DNA from: Deinococcus sp. QL22
GTDB taxonomy: Bacteria > Deinococcota > Deinococci > Deinococcales > Deinococcaceae
Direction: 5' to 3'
DNA: 64,000 nucleotides
Assembly (NCBI RefSeq): GCF_023370075.1
Contig: NZ_CP097152.1
Span: 248,001-312,000, forward strand
Part shown: positions 44,473 through 53,220 of the stretch, in pieces
Numbering within the stretch: position 1 is the stretch's first letter
Layout of the letters: every line of letters begins with the position of its first letter
The notes under the pieces: generated by a model
Database searches by the model: none
Told to the model about the DNA's origin: nothing
Seen by the model: only the letters and a program-made list of their open reading frames with translations
Position numbers and translations under genes: made by a program

Positions 44473-46415
44473 ACGGGCTGCGAACCCTGATGAGGCAGCC
44501 CCGAACCGTAGTGGGCGCAGGCATTTTGCTGGTGCTGCTGCTGATGGGGCTTTTGGCCCCGATCCTCACGCCGTACAGCCCAAATTCGCTGGAATTCAGC
44601 GCATACATGCCCCTTTCGGCCCAGCATCCTCTGGGCACCACTGCCATCGGGCAAGATATTTTTTCTCAGTTGCTGTACGGCGCACGCCTGACCCTGTTGG
44701 TGGGCGCGGTGGCCGGACTGATTGCCACTATTCTCAGCGTTGCGCTGGGCCTCACCGCTGCGTATGTGGGTGGCTGGGTCGATGAAGCCATCAACGCCCT
44801 GATCAACGTGTTTCTGGTGCTGCCGGGGCTGCCACTCGTGATTATCGCGGCGGCCTTTTTGCGCGGCGGCGGCGTGTGGCCGGTCATTCTGGTCATCAGC
44901 CTGACCGGGTGGGCGTGGGGCGCACGGGTGCTGCGGGCACAGGCGATGGCCCTGCGCGAGCGCGATTTTGTGCAGGCGGCGGTGGCGTCGGGCGAGGGGC
45001 CGGGCCGCATTATTTTTATGGAGATTTTGCCCAACATGACCAGCCTGATCGCCGCCAATTTTTTCGGCGCGGCCCTATATGCGGTTCTCAGCGAAGCGGG
45101 CCTGTCGTTTATCGGTGTGGGCGACGTGTCACTGGTGACTTGGGGCACCATGTTGTACTGGGCGCAGGCCAAAGGCGCACTCCTTCAGGGTGCGTGGTGG
45201 TGGGTGGCAATGCCAGGGCTGGGTATTGCGCTGCTGGGCACGTCATTCGCCTTACTTAACTTTGCCATTGATCAACTTGGCAACCCGCGCCTCGGCTGGG
45301 GCAGCGTCAAATCTTCGCGCCGCACACGGGCTCCTGCACCCGCGCCCAACCCAAATGCGCTGCTGGCCGTGCGTGATCTGGACGTGGGCTACGTGACGCC
45401 GCAAGGCACGGTGCGGGCTGTGCGAAAGGTCAGTTTGGACGTGGCCCCCGGTGAATTCGTGGGGCTGGCAGGCGAATCGGGCTGCGGCAAAAGCACGCTG
45501 GCCTTTGCCGCCACGCGCCTGCTGAATCCTCCCGGCGAGGTGCTGGGCGGCTCGGTCACGCTGGCCGGACAAGACCTGTTGGTGCTGGCCCCCGAAGCCC
45601 TGCGGCAGGTCCGCTGGAAGGAATTCAGCGTGGTGTTTCAGGCGTCTATGAACGTGCTGAACCCGGTGTTGAAAATCCGCGAACAGGTGTACGACGCGAT
45701 GCAGGCGCACGGCATCACCGATCCGGCTAAACTGGACGCCCGCGCCCGCGAACTGTTCTCGATGGTGGGCATCCAAACAAGGTATCTGGACAGCTACCCA
45801 CACCAACTGTCGGGCGGCATGAAACAGCGGGTGGTCATTGCGATTGCGCTGGCGCTGGAACCCAAATTAATTGTGATGGACGAGCCGACCACCGCCCTCG
45901 ACGTGGTGGTGCAGCGCCAAATCTTGCAAGAAATCGCGGAGGTGCGCCGCCGCCTAAGTATCAGCATCGTGTTTATTACGCATGACCTCTCGCTGCTGGT
46001 GGAAATGAGCGACCGCGTGGCGATCATGTACGCCGGAGAACTGGTGGAGCAGGCCCCGGCCCACGACCTGTACGCCCATCCTGCCCACCCCTACACCCAG
46101 CAACTCATGAAGGCATTTCCGCCCATGACTGGCCCACGCGAGCGGCGTAGCGGCATACCGGGCCGCCCGCCCTCGCTGAGCGAAACATTGCCCGGTTGCC
46201 CGTTTTTTGAACGCTGTGCCGTGAGGATGCCGGGGATTTGTGACGTGAAACCGCTGGAAACGTTCCGCGTGGCTGAGGCGCATACGGTGGCCTGCTTCCT
46301 ATACGATTCGGCAGTGTCGCCCGCCACCAAAGAACTTGCTCTGAGTCACGCTCCGAGTTCGGTCATTCCACAGGAGGTGCGTCTTGAGCCAGTCCCAAAC
46401 CCCGCTCTCCATTAA
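44469..46415 (+). CDS. Fused DppC permease + DppD ATPase of ABC importer
   Basis: 648 residues. Residues 1-285 are a DppC-type permease (MGLLAPILTPYSPNSLEF, LGTTAIGQDIFSQLLYGARLTLLVG, EAA loop ERDFVQAAVASGEGPGRIIFMEILPN). A short Pro/Ala linker (TRAPAPAPNPNA) joins a DppD ATPase: Walker A GESGCGKST, signature LSGGMKQR, Walker B LIVMDEPTTALD, and the oligopeptide C-terminal cysteine motif (LPGCPFFERCAVRMPGICDV). Usually these are two proteins. The fusion fixes permease:ATPase stoichiometry. Overlaps the previous gene by 4 bp. Confidence 0.92.
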   Translation: MNGLRTLMRQPRTVVGAGILLVLLLMGLLAPILTPYSPNSLEFSAYMPLSAQHPLGTTAIGQDIFSQLLYGARLTLLVGAVAGLIATILSVALGLTAAYVGGWVDEAINALINVFLVLPGLPLVIIAAAFLRGGGVWPVILVISLTGWAWGARVLRAQAMALRERDFVQAAVASGEGPGRIIFMEILPNMTSLIAANFFGAALYAVLSEAGLSFIGVGDVSLVTWGTMLYWAQAKGALLQGAWWWVAMPGLGIALLGTSFALLNFAIDQLGNPRLGWGSVKSSRRTRAPAPAPNPNALLAVRDLDVGYVTPQGTVRAVRKVSLDVAPGEFVGLAGESGCGKSTLAFAATRLLNPPGEVLGGSVTLAGQDLLVLAPEALRQVRWKEFSVVFQASMNVLNPVLKIREQVYDAMQAHGITDPAKLDARARELFSMVGIQTRYLDSYPHQLSGGMKQRVVIAIALALEPKLIVMDEPTTALDVVVQRQILQEIAEVRRRLSISIVFITHDLSLLVEMSDRVAIMYAGELVEQAPAHDLYAHPAHPYTQQLMKAFPPMTGPRERRSGIPGRPPSLSETLPGCPFFERCAVRMPGICDVKPLETFRVAEAHTVACFLYDSAVSPATKELALSHAPSSVIPQEVRLEPVPNPALH

Positions 46416-47457
46416 CTCTCCAGCTTGCGCGCCGGCAAGCGGATCAGCAAGTGGGCCAAACACGCTGGACATCGTCAATCTCCGCAAAGTCTTTGGGGGG
46501 CGCGGCAAATCGGGTGGCGTGGTGGCTGTCAATGACGTGAGCTTCAGCATCCGGCGCGGCGAAGTATTGGGCTTGGTGGGCGAATCCGGCAGCGGCAAAA
46601 GTACCATCGCCCGCCTGATTGCCCGACTTCATCAGCCCACGTCCGGCGAAATCCGGCTGAACGGGGAAGTGGTGCCGCACAAGTTGGGTGGGCAAGGGCT
46701 ACGGCAGCTTCGGCGGCGCGTCCAAATGATTTTTCAAGACCCGTATGCCAGCCTAAATCCGCTTCATCCGGTGCGCTACACCCTGGCGCGGCCCCTCAAG
46801 ATTCACCGACTGGCACGCGGCAACACCGATCTGCAAGTTACCGCATTGCTCGAACGGGTGGGCCTGACTCCAGCACTGACCTACGCGGCCAAACGCCCCT
46901 TTGAGTTGTCGGGCGGACAGCGGCAACGGGTAGGCATTGCCCGCGCCCTCGCCGCGCAGCCTGAACTAATTTTGGCCGACGAACCGACCAGCGCCCTCGA
47001 CGTATCTATTCGGCTGGACGTCATGAACCTGATGCTGGATTTGAAGGATCAAGAAGGCCTGAGCATGCTGTTTATTACGCACGATTTGGCCGGGGCACGC
47101 TACATGAGTGACCGCGTGGCCGTGTTGTACGCCGGAACCCTAGTGGAAATCGGCCCCGCCGTGCAGGTCATAGATCAGCCGCAGCACCCCTACACCCAAC
47201 TGCTGAAAAGTGCCGCACCCAAACCCGACGCGGGCTTGACTCCCGACCACATTGAAGCGCGGGGCGAAGTGCCCGACCTGAGTACCTTGCCGCCCGGTTG
47301 TCCCTTCGAGCCGCGTTGTCCGTCTGCCATGCCGGAATGCAAAAACGGCCTGCCCAAGTTGTACGACGTGAGCGAAGGGCATGGGGTGAGGTGCTTGCTG
47401 CATGATCCGGCGATCAAGGAGAGGCAGGCAGGCACGGTGGTGGGGTACGCGTTGTAG
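46384..47457 (+). CDS. DppF-type ATPase of ABC importer
   Basis: 357 residues from TTG 46384, which has AGGAGG at good distance inside the 3' end of the previous gene. Walker A GESGSGKST, Q-loop QMIFQDPYASLNPL, signature LSGGQRQRVGIA, Walker B LILADEPTSALD, and the C-terminal cluster PPGCPFEPRCPSAMPECKN. It pairs with the fused DppD domain to energise import. Confidence 0.92.
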   Translation: MSQSQTPLSINSPACAPASGSASGPNTLDIVNLRKVFGGRGKSGGVVAVNDVSFSIRRGEVLGLVGESGSGKSTIARLIARLHQPTSGEIRLNGEVVPHKLGGQGLRQLRRRVQMIFQDPYASLNPLHPVRYTLARPLKIHRLARGNTDLQVTALLERVGLTPALTYAAKRPFELSGGQRQRVGIARALAAQPELILADEPTSALDVSIRLDVMNLMLDLKDQEGLSMLFITHDLAGARYMSDRVAVLYAGTLVEIGPAVQVIDQPQHPYTQLLKSAAPKPDAGLTPDHIEARGEVPDLSTLPPGCPFEPRCPSAMPECKNGLPKLYDVSEGHGVRCLLHDPAIKERQAGTVVGYAL

Positions 47458-47570
47458 GCGAACAACCCGATCAAGAGGGGTCAAGCATTGAGCGTAACGG
47501 TTGCCTTTCTCTTAGACCCTTCGGCCACGCCCCCTTAGAACGCTCCTCCCCTACTCCAAAGGAACTACCT

Positions 47571-48869
47571 ATGGCCAGCGTCAAAATTGCCTACATCGGC
47601 GGCGGCAGCACCCGCGCTCCCGGCACCGTCGCTTCGTTTATTCGGCAGGCCCAGAACTTTGCGGGCTGTGAAATTGCTCTCCATGACCTGAATCCAGAAC
47701 GGTTGGAACTCGTGCGCCGCCTGTCGGTAAAGATGGCCGAGGCCGAGGGTGCAGAGATAAAAATTACGGCTACCACTGACCGCAAGGCCGCCCTAAGCGA
47801 CTGTGCTGGGGTGCTGTCCAGCTACCGTCCGGGCGGCTTTGAAGCCCGCTACCAAGACGAACGCATTCCGCTGAAGCATGGATTGATCGGGCAAGAGACG
47901 CAGGGCGCGGGCGGGTTTTTTATGGCGCTGCGGGCGATCGCGGTGGCGCGTGAGTTGGTGCAGGACATGGAGCAGGTGTGCCCCGACGCCACGCTGTTCA
48001 ATTACACCAATCCGGTGAATATCGTGGCTCAGGCGGTGTCCGACCATTCGCCTATCCGGGTGGTGTCATTGTGCGAAGGCCCCATAGTCTTTCCCGGCGA
48101 AATTGCCGAACTGGTGGGTTTCGACCCAGCCAAAGTGCGGGCGGTGATGCTGGGCTTAAACCATGCTTGCTGGAGCGCCCACACCCCAGACGGTGGGGCA
48201 GAATATGACGGTCAACCGATGCTTCCGCTGCTGGCCCAAAAGCTGGAAGAAGGCATTGCCGACGACTGGACGCGCCGCTGGGTGGAGTTAGCCGTGACTA
48301 TGAATAGCCTGCCCGCCTCCTACATGAAGTACTACTACTTCGAAGACGAGATGCGCCGGGCGTTGCAGGCCAAGCCGACCACCCGCGCACAAGATATTTT
48401 GGCCGACGTGCCCAGCTACTGGCAGCATTATCACGAGCAAGCTTCGGCCACGCGCCCCACGCTGGAGCCTACGCTGTCCCGCGGCGGAATTTTTGAACTG
48501 GAAGTGGCCGTGGACGTGATGGACGCTGTGTTCAACGACAAGAACGAGGTGTGGCCCACCAATGTGGTCAACGGCGGAGCCATTCACGATTTCCCCGATG
48601 AGCGCGTGGTGGAAGTGCCTTGCATGGTGAACCTTCAGGGCGTGCAGCCCATTGCGGGCTACCGCGTGCCGCCGCCTGTGCGTGGGCTCCTGGGAGCGCT
48701 GGGCGAATACCAACAATTGGCCGCCGATGCCGCGTGGGACGGCACCCGGCAGCAAGCCATTCAAGCCCTGACCAGCAATCCTTTGGTTCGCACGTTACCG
48801 CTAGCGCAGGCTCTCTACGACGAATTGGCGCAGGCCCACCGCGCCCACCTGCCGGAGCGGTTGTGGTAG
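47571..48869 (+). CDS. Glycoside hydrolase family 4
   Basis: 432 residues. NAD site VKIAYIGGGSTRAPGTVASFI; NYTNPVNIVAQAV; metal ligands in SLCEGPIVFPGEI (Cys) and GLNHACWSAH (His). GH4 enzymes oxidise C3 of the sugar with NAD and divalent metal before cleavage, often acting on 6-phosphorylated disaccharides. Import here is ABC-type rather than PTS, so either the kinase at 49621 supplies the phosphate or this member acts on an unphosphorylated disaccharide. Stop and next start overlap. Confidence 0.88.
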   Translation: MASVKIAYIGGGSTRAPGTVASFIRQAQNFAGCEIALHDLNPERLELVRRLSVKMAEAEGAEIKITATTDRKAALSDCAGVLSSYRPGGFEARYQDERIPLKHGLIGQETQGAGGFFMALRAIAVARELVQDMEQVCPDATLFNYTNPVNIVAQAVSDHSPIRVVSLCEGPIVFPGEIAELVGFDPAKVRAVMLGLNHACWSAHTPDGGAEYDGQPMLPLLAQKLEEGIADDWTRRWVELAVTMNSLPASYMKYYYFEDEMRRALQAKPTTRAQDILADVPSYWQHYHEQASATRPTLEPTLSRGGIFELEVAVDVMDAVFNDKNEVWPTNVVNGGAIHDFPDERVVEVPCMVNLQGVQPIAGYRVPPPVRGLLGALGEYQQLAADAAWDGTRQQAIQALTSNPLVRTLPLAQALYDELAQAHRAHLPERLW

Positions 48870-49582
48870 TGGAATCTGTGGGGAACCTCCAAGCAGGCGT
48901 GACGCTGAAGATACAGGCAGACGCGCAGGCCCTCGCTCACGCTGCCGCCGACCTGATTTGCGCGGCAGTGCAGGCCAAACCCGACCTGAGTATTTTGGTG
49001 CCTACAGGCAATACGCCCATGCCCACCTATGCGGAGTTGGCGCGGCGGGTGGAGCGTAGAGAAACAGATTTTAGCCGCGTCACTGCCGTTCAACTCGACG
49101 AATATTTGGGTCTGACCGAAGACGATCCGCGCAGCTTATGGGGCTGGATGCAGCGTTCTTTCGTCGCGCCGCTGGGCATTACGCGCACCATTCGGCTGCA
49201 TGTGCCAGGAGAATTTGACCGGGATGTAGCAGCACTGGGCGGCCTCGATCTGGCCCTCTTGGGTCTTGGCCCCAACGGACATTTGGGTTTCAACGAACCG
49301 CCCAGCCCGCCCGACGCGCCCACCCGCGCTGTTACGCTGACGCCGGACAGTCTAGAGAGCAACCGCGTGTACTGGAACGGCCTCGCGGTACCCACCGGGG
49401 CCATGACAGCGGGCATGACTCTGATTCTCTCGGCCCGCCAAACGGTGCTGCTGGTGTCGGGCGCACACAAACGTGGGATTCTGCGCCGCACGCTGGAAGG
49501 CCAGCAGACACCCGATCTGCCCGCGTCGCTGTTGCGCCGCACCGCCCTGACCGTCATCGCAGATGAGGCGGCGTGGCTGTGA
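48869..49582 (+). CDS. nagB: Glucosamine-6-phosphate deaminase
   Basis: 237 residues from GTG 48869 (alternatives GTG 48878, 48899). Deaminase/isomerase features: SILVPTGNTPMPTYAEL, TAVQLDEYLGLTEDDPRS, LLGLGPNGHLGFNEPPSPPDAPTRAVTL (catalytic His/Glu region) and MTLILSARQTVLLVSGAHKRGIL. It converts glucosamine-6-phosphate to fructose-6-phosphate and ammonia, and so indicates that the imported substrate contains an amino sugar. No NagA deacetylase is found in the window. Confidence 0.9.
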   Translation: MESVGNLQAGVTLKIQADAQALAHAAADLICAAVQAKPDLSILVPTGNTPMPTYAELARRVERRETDFSRVTAVQLDEYLGLTEDDPRSLWGWMQRSFVAPLGITRTIRLHVPGEFDRDVAALGGLDLALLGLGPNGHLGFNEPPSPPDAPTRAVTLTPDSLESNRVYWNGLAVPTGAMTAGMTLILSARQTVLLVSGAHKRGILRRTLEGQQTPDLPASLLRRTALTVIADEAAWL

Positions 49583-49620
49583 GGGTTTCACCAGGGGAGC
49601 GAGGGCATGAAGGCTGCAGC

Positions 49621-50631
49621 ATGAGCGCACCTGATTTGGTACTGGGCATCGACGCGGGCAACACCAAAACCATCGCCCTGATCGCCGATACGTCGGGCCG
49701 GGTGCGGGGCTGGGGGCGGGCGGGCAGCAGCAATATTTACGTGTCGCATTCTGGTGCGCTGGCTGCCCTAGAAGCCGCTGTAATGCAGGCCAGCCAGAGT
49801 GCGGGGGTGGAGGATATGGGGGAGGGCCGCCTAGAGCGTCAGCCCTTTCTGGCGGTCACTCTCAGCGCGGCCGGAGCCGACTGGCCCGAAGACTTTAACG
49901 TGCTGCACGACGAACTGCACCGCTGGAACTGGGCGGAGCGAGGCGAAGTGGTGAACGACGCGGTGGGAGCGCTGCGGGCCGGGTCGCTGGAGGGCGTAGG
50001 CGTGGCGGTGGTCTGCGGTACCAGTGCAGGCACCGCCGCCCGTGCTGCTGACGGCCACACTTGGCACAGTAGTTACTGGCAGGAGCCGGAAGGAGCCGAG
50101 CAATTGGCCCAACTTGCCCTGCGTGCCGTGTACCGGGCTGACCTCGGCATCGATCCGCCCACCAGTCTGACCGGGCGGGTCTTAGAACATTTTGGCTGCG
50201 CCAACGTGAACGCTTTGCTGCATTCTTTTACAGCCAGAGTGCAGCCCCCGTGCGCCCAATTGGGCCGCTTGGCCCGTGTGCTGCTGGATGAGGCCGAAGC
50301 GGGTGACCCGGCCAGCCTGCGCCTTGTGCAGCAGCATGGCGCGGCGCTGGGCGATTACGCTTTGGCCGCTGCCCACAAAGTGGGCCTGACTGGAAAATAC
50401 TTGCTGACCACATCTGGCGGCGTGATGCGCCACACTTCGCCCCTGTTGCGGGAATCGCTGCTGGCCCGCGTGCGCGAACAGCATGAGCAGGTCTATTGGC
50501 AGGCCAGCCACCATGAACCCGTGTTCGGAGCGCTGCTGCTGGCGCTGGAATTGGCGGGTGGCACGGTCACTCCGGTGCTGTTTCAGCGGCTAGAAGACAC
50601 CTGCCCCGACGAATCGTTGTTTTCGACTTGA
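49621..50631 (+). CDS. BadF/BadG-type ATPase, probable N-acetylglucosamine or glucosamine kinase
   Basis: 336 residues. LVLGIDAGNTKTIALIADTSGRVRGWGRAGSSNIY is the phosphate-1 motif; VVNDAVGALRAGS and VAVVCGTSAGTAARAADG are phosphate-2 and adenosine parts of the ASKHA fold; GKYLLTTSGGVMRHTSPLL follows. Relatives include human NAGK and bacterial glucosamine kinases. With nagB 38 bp upstream it probably phosphorylates the amino sugar freed by GH3 or GH4. Confidence 0.85.
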   Translation: MSAPDLVLGIDAGNTKTIALIADTSGRVRGWGRAGSSNIYVSHSGALAALEAAVMQASQSAGVEDMGEGRLERQPFLAVTLSAAGADWPEDFNVLHDELHRWNWAERGEVVNDAVGALRAGSLEGVGVAVVCGTSAGTAARAADGHTWHSSYWQEPEGAEQLAQLALRAVYRADLGIDPPTSLTGRVLEHFGCANVNALLHSFTARVQPPCAQLGRLARVLLDEAEAGDPASLRLVQQHGAALGDYALAAAHKVGLTGKYLLTTSGGVMRHTSPLLRESLLARVREQHEQVYWQASHHEPVFGALLLALELAGGTVTPVLFQRLEDTCPDESLFST

Positions 50632-50680
50632 GGGAATCGTCAACGCCTCCACCACCTTTCACCCTTCATAAGGACGACAC

Positions 50681-51529
50681 ATGCCCAGCCTGACTACACC
50701 CCTGACCCTCAGCGCCCTGTACATATACCCGATCAAATCGGCGGGGCGCGTTTCGCTGAACAGCGCCCAGATCGGGCCGCGTGGCCTGCACCACGACCGC
50801 CGCTGGATGGTCGTTGATGCGGCGCAGCGGCCCCTGACCCAGCGCGAATGTCCGGCCATGCGCCTGATTGAGGTGGCCTTGAATGAGAACGGGCTGGCAG
50901 TAACCGCGCCGAGGATGCCACCGCTCGCCGTGCCCTGGCAGCCGTTGGGACAGCGCACCACTGCCGATATGTGGGGCCAACAGTTGGGCGGCATATCGGT
51001 TTCGGCAGAGGCTTCGGCGTGGTTCACGGCTTACCTAAGCCAACCCTGCAACCTGATCTTTATGCCCGAACAAGAACAGCGCTGGCAACCGGAGGGCCGC
51101 CCTTACCGCTCGCAACTGGGCTTTGCCGATGGGAACCCGTTTCATCTGGTATCGGAGGTGTCGGTGGCCGATCTGAATCTGAGTTTAGGGCGTCCGGTAG
51201 ACACCCATAATTTTCGGCCCAATCTGGTCGTCAGTGGGGGCAGCGCCTACCAAGAAGACTATTGGCGACTGATCCGAATTGGTGCGCTGACCTTTGAAGT
51301 GGTGGAAAGTTGCGCCCGGTGCAGCGTGCTCAATGTGACGGCGGCGGGCACTCGGTCTGCCGAGCCGCTGCGCTCTATGGCCCGGTTGCGCCGAGAAGGG
51401 CAAGCCATCATTTTTGGGCAACATTTGGTGCAGCACGCGTTCTACAGCGAACGCACCGGATTCTTGCGGGTCGGTGACGCCCTAGAAGTGGTGGAACTAG
51501 GCACGACGCGCAACCCGGTCTACGTCTGA
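50681..51529 (+). CDS. MOSC-domain protein (YcbX/mARC-like)
   Basis: 282 residues: MOSC N-terminal beta barrel (LSALYIYPIKSAGRVSLNSAQIGPRGLHHDRRWMVVD), then MOSC with NFRPNLVVSGGSAYQED and VVESCARCSVLNV, whose Cys is the expected molybdenum ligand. Such proteins reduce N-hydroxylated compounds or carry sulfur for Moco. The 49-bp gap to the kinase suggests co-transcription, but its role in sugar use is unclear. Confidence 0.85.
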   Translation: MPSLTTPLTLSALYIYPIKSAGRVSLNSAQIGPRGLHHDRRWMVVDAAQRPLTQRECPAMRLIEVALNENGLAVTAPRMPPLAVPWQPLGQRTTADMWGQQLGGISVSAEASAWFTAYLSQPCNLIFMPEQEQRWQPEGRPYRSQLGFADGNPFHLVSEVSVADLNLSLGRPVDTHNFRPNLVVSGGSAYQEDYWRLIRIGALTFEVVESCARCSVLNVTAAGTRSAEPLRSMARLRREGQAIIFGQHLVQHAFYSERTGFLRVGDALEVVELGTTRNPVYV

Positions 51530-51695
51530 ATTCGGAAACCAGATTGGATGTGTCTGAGTTTTCGCTTCAATCTGAGCGAACTCAGCGCCTAAAGCCGTGC
51601 TGTCCCGCTTGCAGGGGAAGAGAGCAGCATCGAGATTCCCCGGCGTCTGTCGCGGCCTCTAGACACCTGAGCATTTGCTCAGACATAGTGCGGTC
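51530..51695. other. Intergenic spacer, nothing identified
   Basis: Spacer after the MOSC gene. No terminator hairpin was found. Confidence 0.3.
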
Positions 51696-51842
51696 ATGGC
51701 CATTTCCGCTTCTGCTTTCGGCGCTGCCCCCACACAGCTCGATTATTTTGTGGAAGGGATAGATTGCCCAAACTGTGTGCGGAAGATTGAAGGGGCGCTG
51801 GAGCGCACACCGGGAGCCATACATGCCGTTGCCAACCTGAGT
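51696..51842 (+). pseudogene. HMA domain of a metal-transporting ATPase, truncated
   Basis: ATG 51696: MAISASAFGAAPTQLDYFVEGIDCPNCVRKIEGALERTPGAIHAVANLSSS. The CxxC of GIDCPNC marks a heavy-metal-associated domain, as at the start of zinc/cadmium pumps. The match stops at about 51842 and no ATPase domain follows. Confidence 0.65.
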
Positions 51843-52167
51843 TCGTCAATGAAATCCCCACTTTTTATGGGGCACAGCTCCGCTCCTGTCTCACAGGGCA
51901 CTTGGCTCCTGCCGTGGCGTGGTGAGAATCGTTGCTGGTCATTCACGGGGCCAAAAGCTTCGGCTCATGCGGCTGGTGACAGACCTCGCGCCAAGTCTTT
52001 CGTGGGCGCACCTTTCCGCAGCGCTCGCAGCAAGCCTTAACACCTGACCCCTGCATGCCCCATGGATTTTCATAGGGCTTGAGATGGCAATTGTAAAATG
52101 TCTGGGTGGCTTCACAACCGAAGATGACCCCGCCCACCATTTCATGAACCACTTCAGGAGAATCCCA
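51843..52167 (-). other. Decayed DNA with a Cys-rich minus-strand frame
   Basis: Minus-strand residues CHLKPYENPWGMQGSGVKACCERCGKVRPRKTWREVCHQPHEPKLLAP end near 51943. The CxxC pattern suggests a zinc-ribbon transposase start, but the family is not certain. Confidence 0.25.
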
Positions 52168-52734
52168 ATGCCTCTCGTACTCGACCCACACGCCCCAACA
52201 GATTTTGATTTCATTATTGGCGACTGGCAGGTTGATCATCGTCGGCTGAATGCCCGCTTCTCGAATTGCACCGAGTGGACAACGTTTGATGGCCGTTCAT
52301 CGACCACGAAAACTCTGGGTGGCTTTGGGAACCTTGAAGACAACATCCTTCATTTTCCGACTGGAACCGTCCGTGCCCTAGCAATGCGCTCATTCTGTGC
52401 CACCTCTGGCACCTGGTCGATTTGGTGGCTGGATGGACGTCAGCCCACCACACTTGATGTGCCTGTCACCGGAAAATTCAGCGATCATATCGGCGTCTTC
52501 TCTACTAACGATGTCCTGGATGGAGTGCCCAGGAGCATCTCCGCTGAGAACAAGCGTTCTCAACTGACCAAGGCAAACCTGGGAGACCAACTGGACGGTG
52601 GAATTCGTTCCAGTCACGCCCGAATCGTAACTCGCCTGAAGCAAATTTTGGGGATAGACGGAATGCGGGTATCGGTAAGCAGGCAGTTCGGGCACACGAA
52701 GAACCTGGGCCGAAAAGCAGTACGTTTGGCATGA
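52168..52734 (+). pseudogene. DUF1579-like protein with replaced C-terminus
   Basis: ATG 52168 behind AGGAG: PTDFDFIIGDWQVDHRRLNARFSNCTEWTTFDGRSSTTKTLGGFGNLEDN ... FCATSGTWSIWWLDGRQPTTLDVPVTGKFSDHIGVFSTNDVLDG. The lipocalin-like start is well conserved. After ~52525 the expected W-rich end is gone and ~70 unrelated residues run to TGA. Probably truncated by rearrangement and inactive. Confidence 0.55.
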
Positions 52735-53055
52735 ACCGCACTCTGCTTGGACCATCTGCAACAGGTGCCTGTTCATGCCTGACCTGCGTCCTGGTGCAGT
52801 TTGACGACACCCAAGGCACGTGTTGAGAAACAGTTCGATGTGGACGGTTGGGGGTGTAATGATATGGGGTCAGAGGTGCGAAATATTCATATTCTGCCCG
52901 GGTAAAACTTCATCATCATCTCTGATCTAAGGCAGCTTAGGCTAGGGAAACAGGGTTCAATTTTCTGGGTAAATGTAATGTTCGCCCAACGTTCACTCCA
53001 ACCTACCAAGATCTGAGGATGCCTCTGCACGGTACGCCTCAAGAATTGTACCGGT
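52735..53055. other. Intergenic, nothing identified
   Basis: 320 bp upstream of the HTH-gene control region. No gene recognised. Confidence 0.35.
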
Positions 53056-53072
53056 GTCAATGTACCATTGAC
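53056..53072. promoter_or_regulatory. Upstream operator dyad
   Basis: GTCAATGTACCATTGAC: 7-bp perfect arms with a 3-bp centre. It shares the GTCAAT half-site with the dyad at 53111, so the same protein may bind both. Confidence 0.6.
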
Positions 53073-53095
53073 GCTTTAACGTCGTCAATCATCAG

Positions 53096-53124
53096 TTGAC
53101 CGGGATAGACTGTCAATGTATAAT
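53096..53124 (+). promoter_or_regulatory. Sigma-70-type promoter
   Basis: TTGACC (53096-53101) and TATAAT (53119-53124) with a 17-bp spacer, near consensus. The -10 box lies inside the second operator dyad, so repressor binding would block transcription of the HTH gene and the small leading ORF. Confidence 0.75.
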
Positions 53125-53129
53125 TGACA
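53111..53129. promoter_or_regulatory. Operator dyad over the -10 box
   Basis: TGTCAATGTATAATTGACA: arms TGTCAAT and ATTGACA around GTATA, one base before the ATG of the small ORF at 53131. Confidence 0.65.
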
Positions 53130-53130
53130 T

Positions 53131-53220
53131 ATGACGCCAAGAAGCACTTCTCATGCCTCCCTCTTCACTGCCCTCGCGACGATTCTCGCTCAGTCCAACA
53201 AAACCCATGACGACCAATGA
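53131..53220 (+). CDS. Small ORF before the HTH gene (29 aa)
   Basis: ATG 53131 encodes MTPRSTSHASLFTALATILAQSNKTHDDQ and its stop overlaps the start region of the HTH gene (ATG 53207). So close to the promoter, the transcript would be almost leaderless. It may be a translation-coupling leader or an artefact. Confidence 0.35.
   Translation: MTPRSTSHASLFTALATILAQSNKTHDDQ

Noticed and set aside
48620..48868. N-terminal extension of the NagB frame
   Set aside because: It overlaps the GH4 coding sequence, and NagB homology begins only after GTG 48869-48899.
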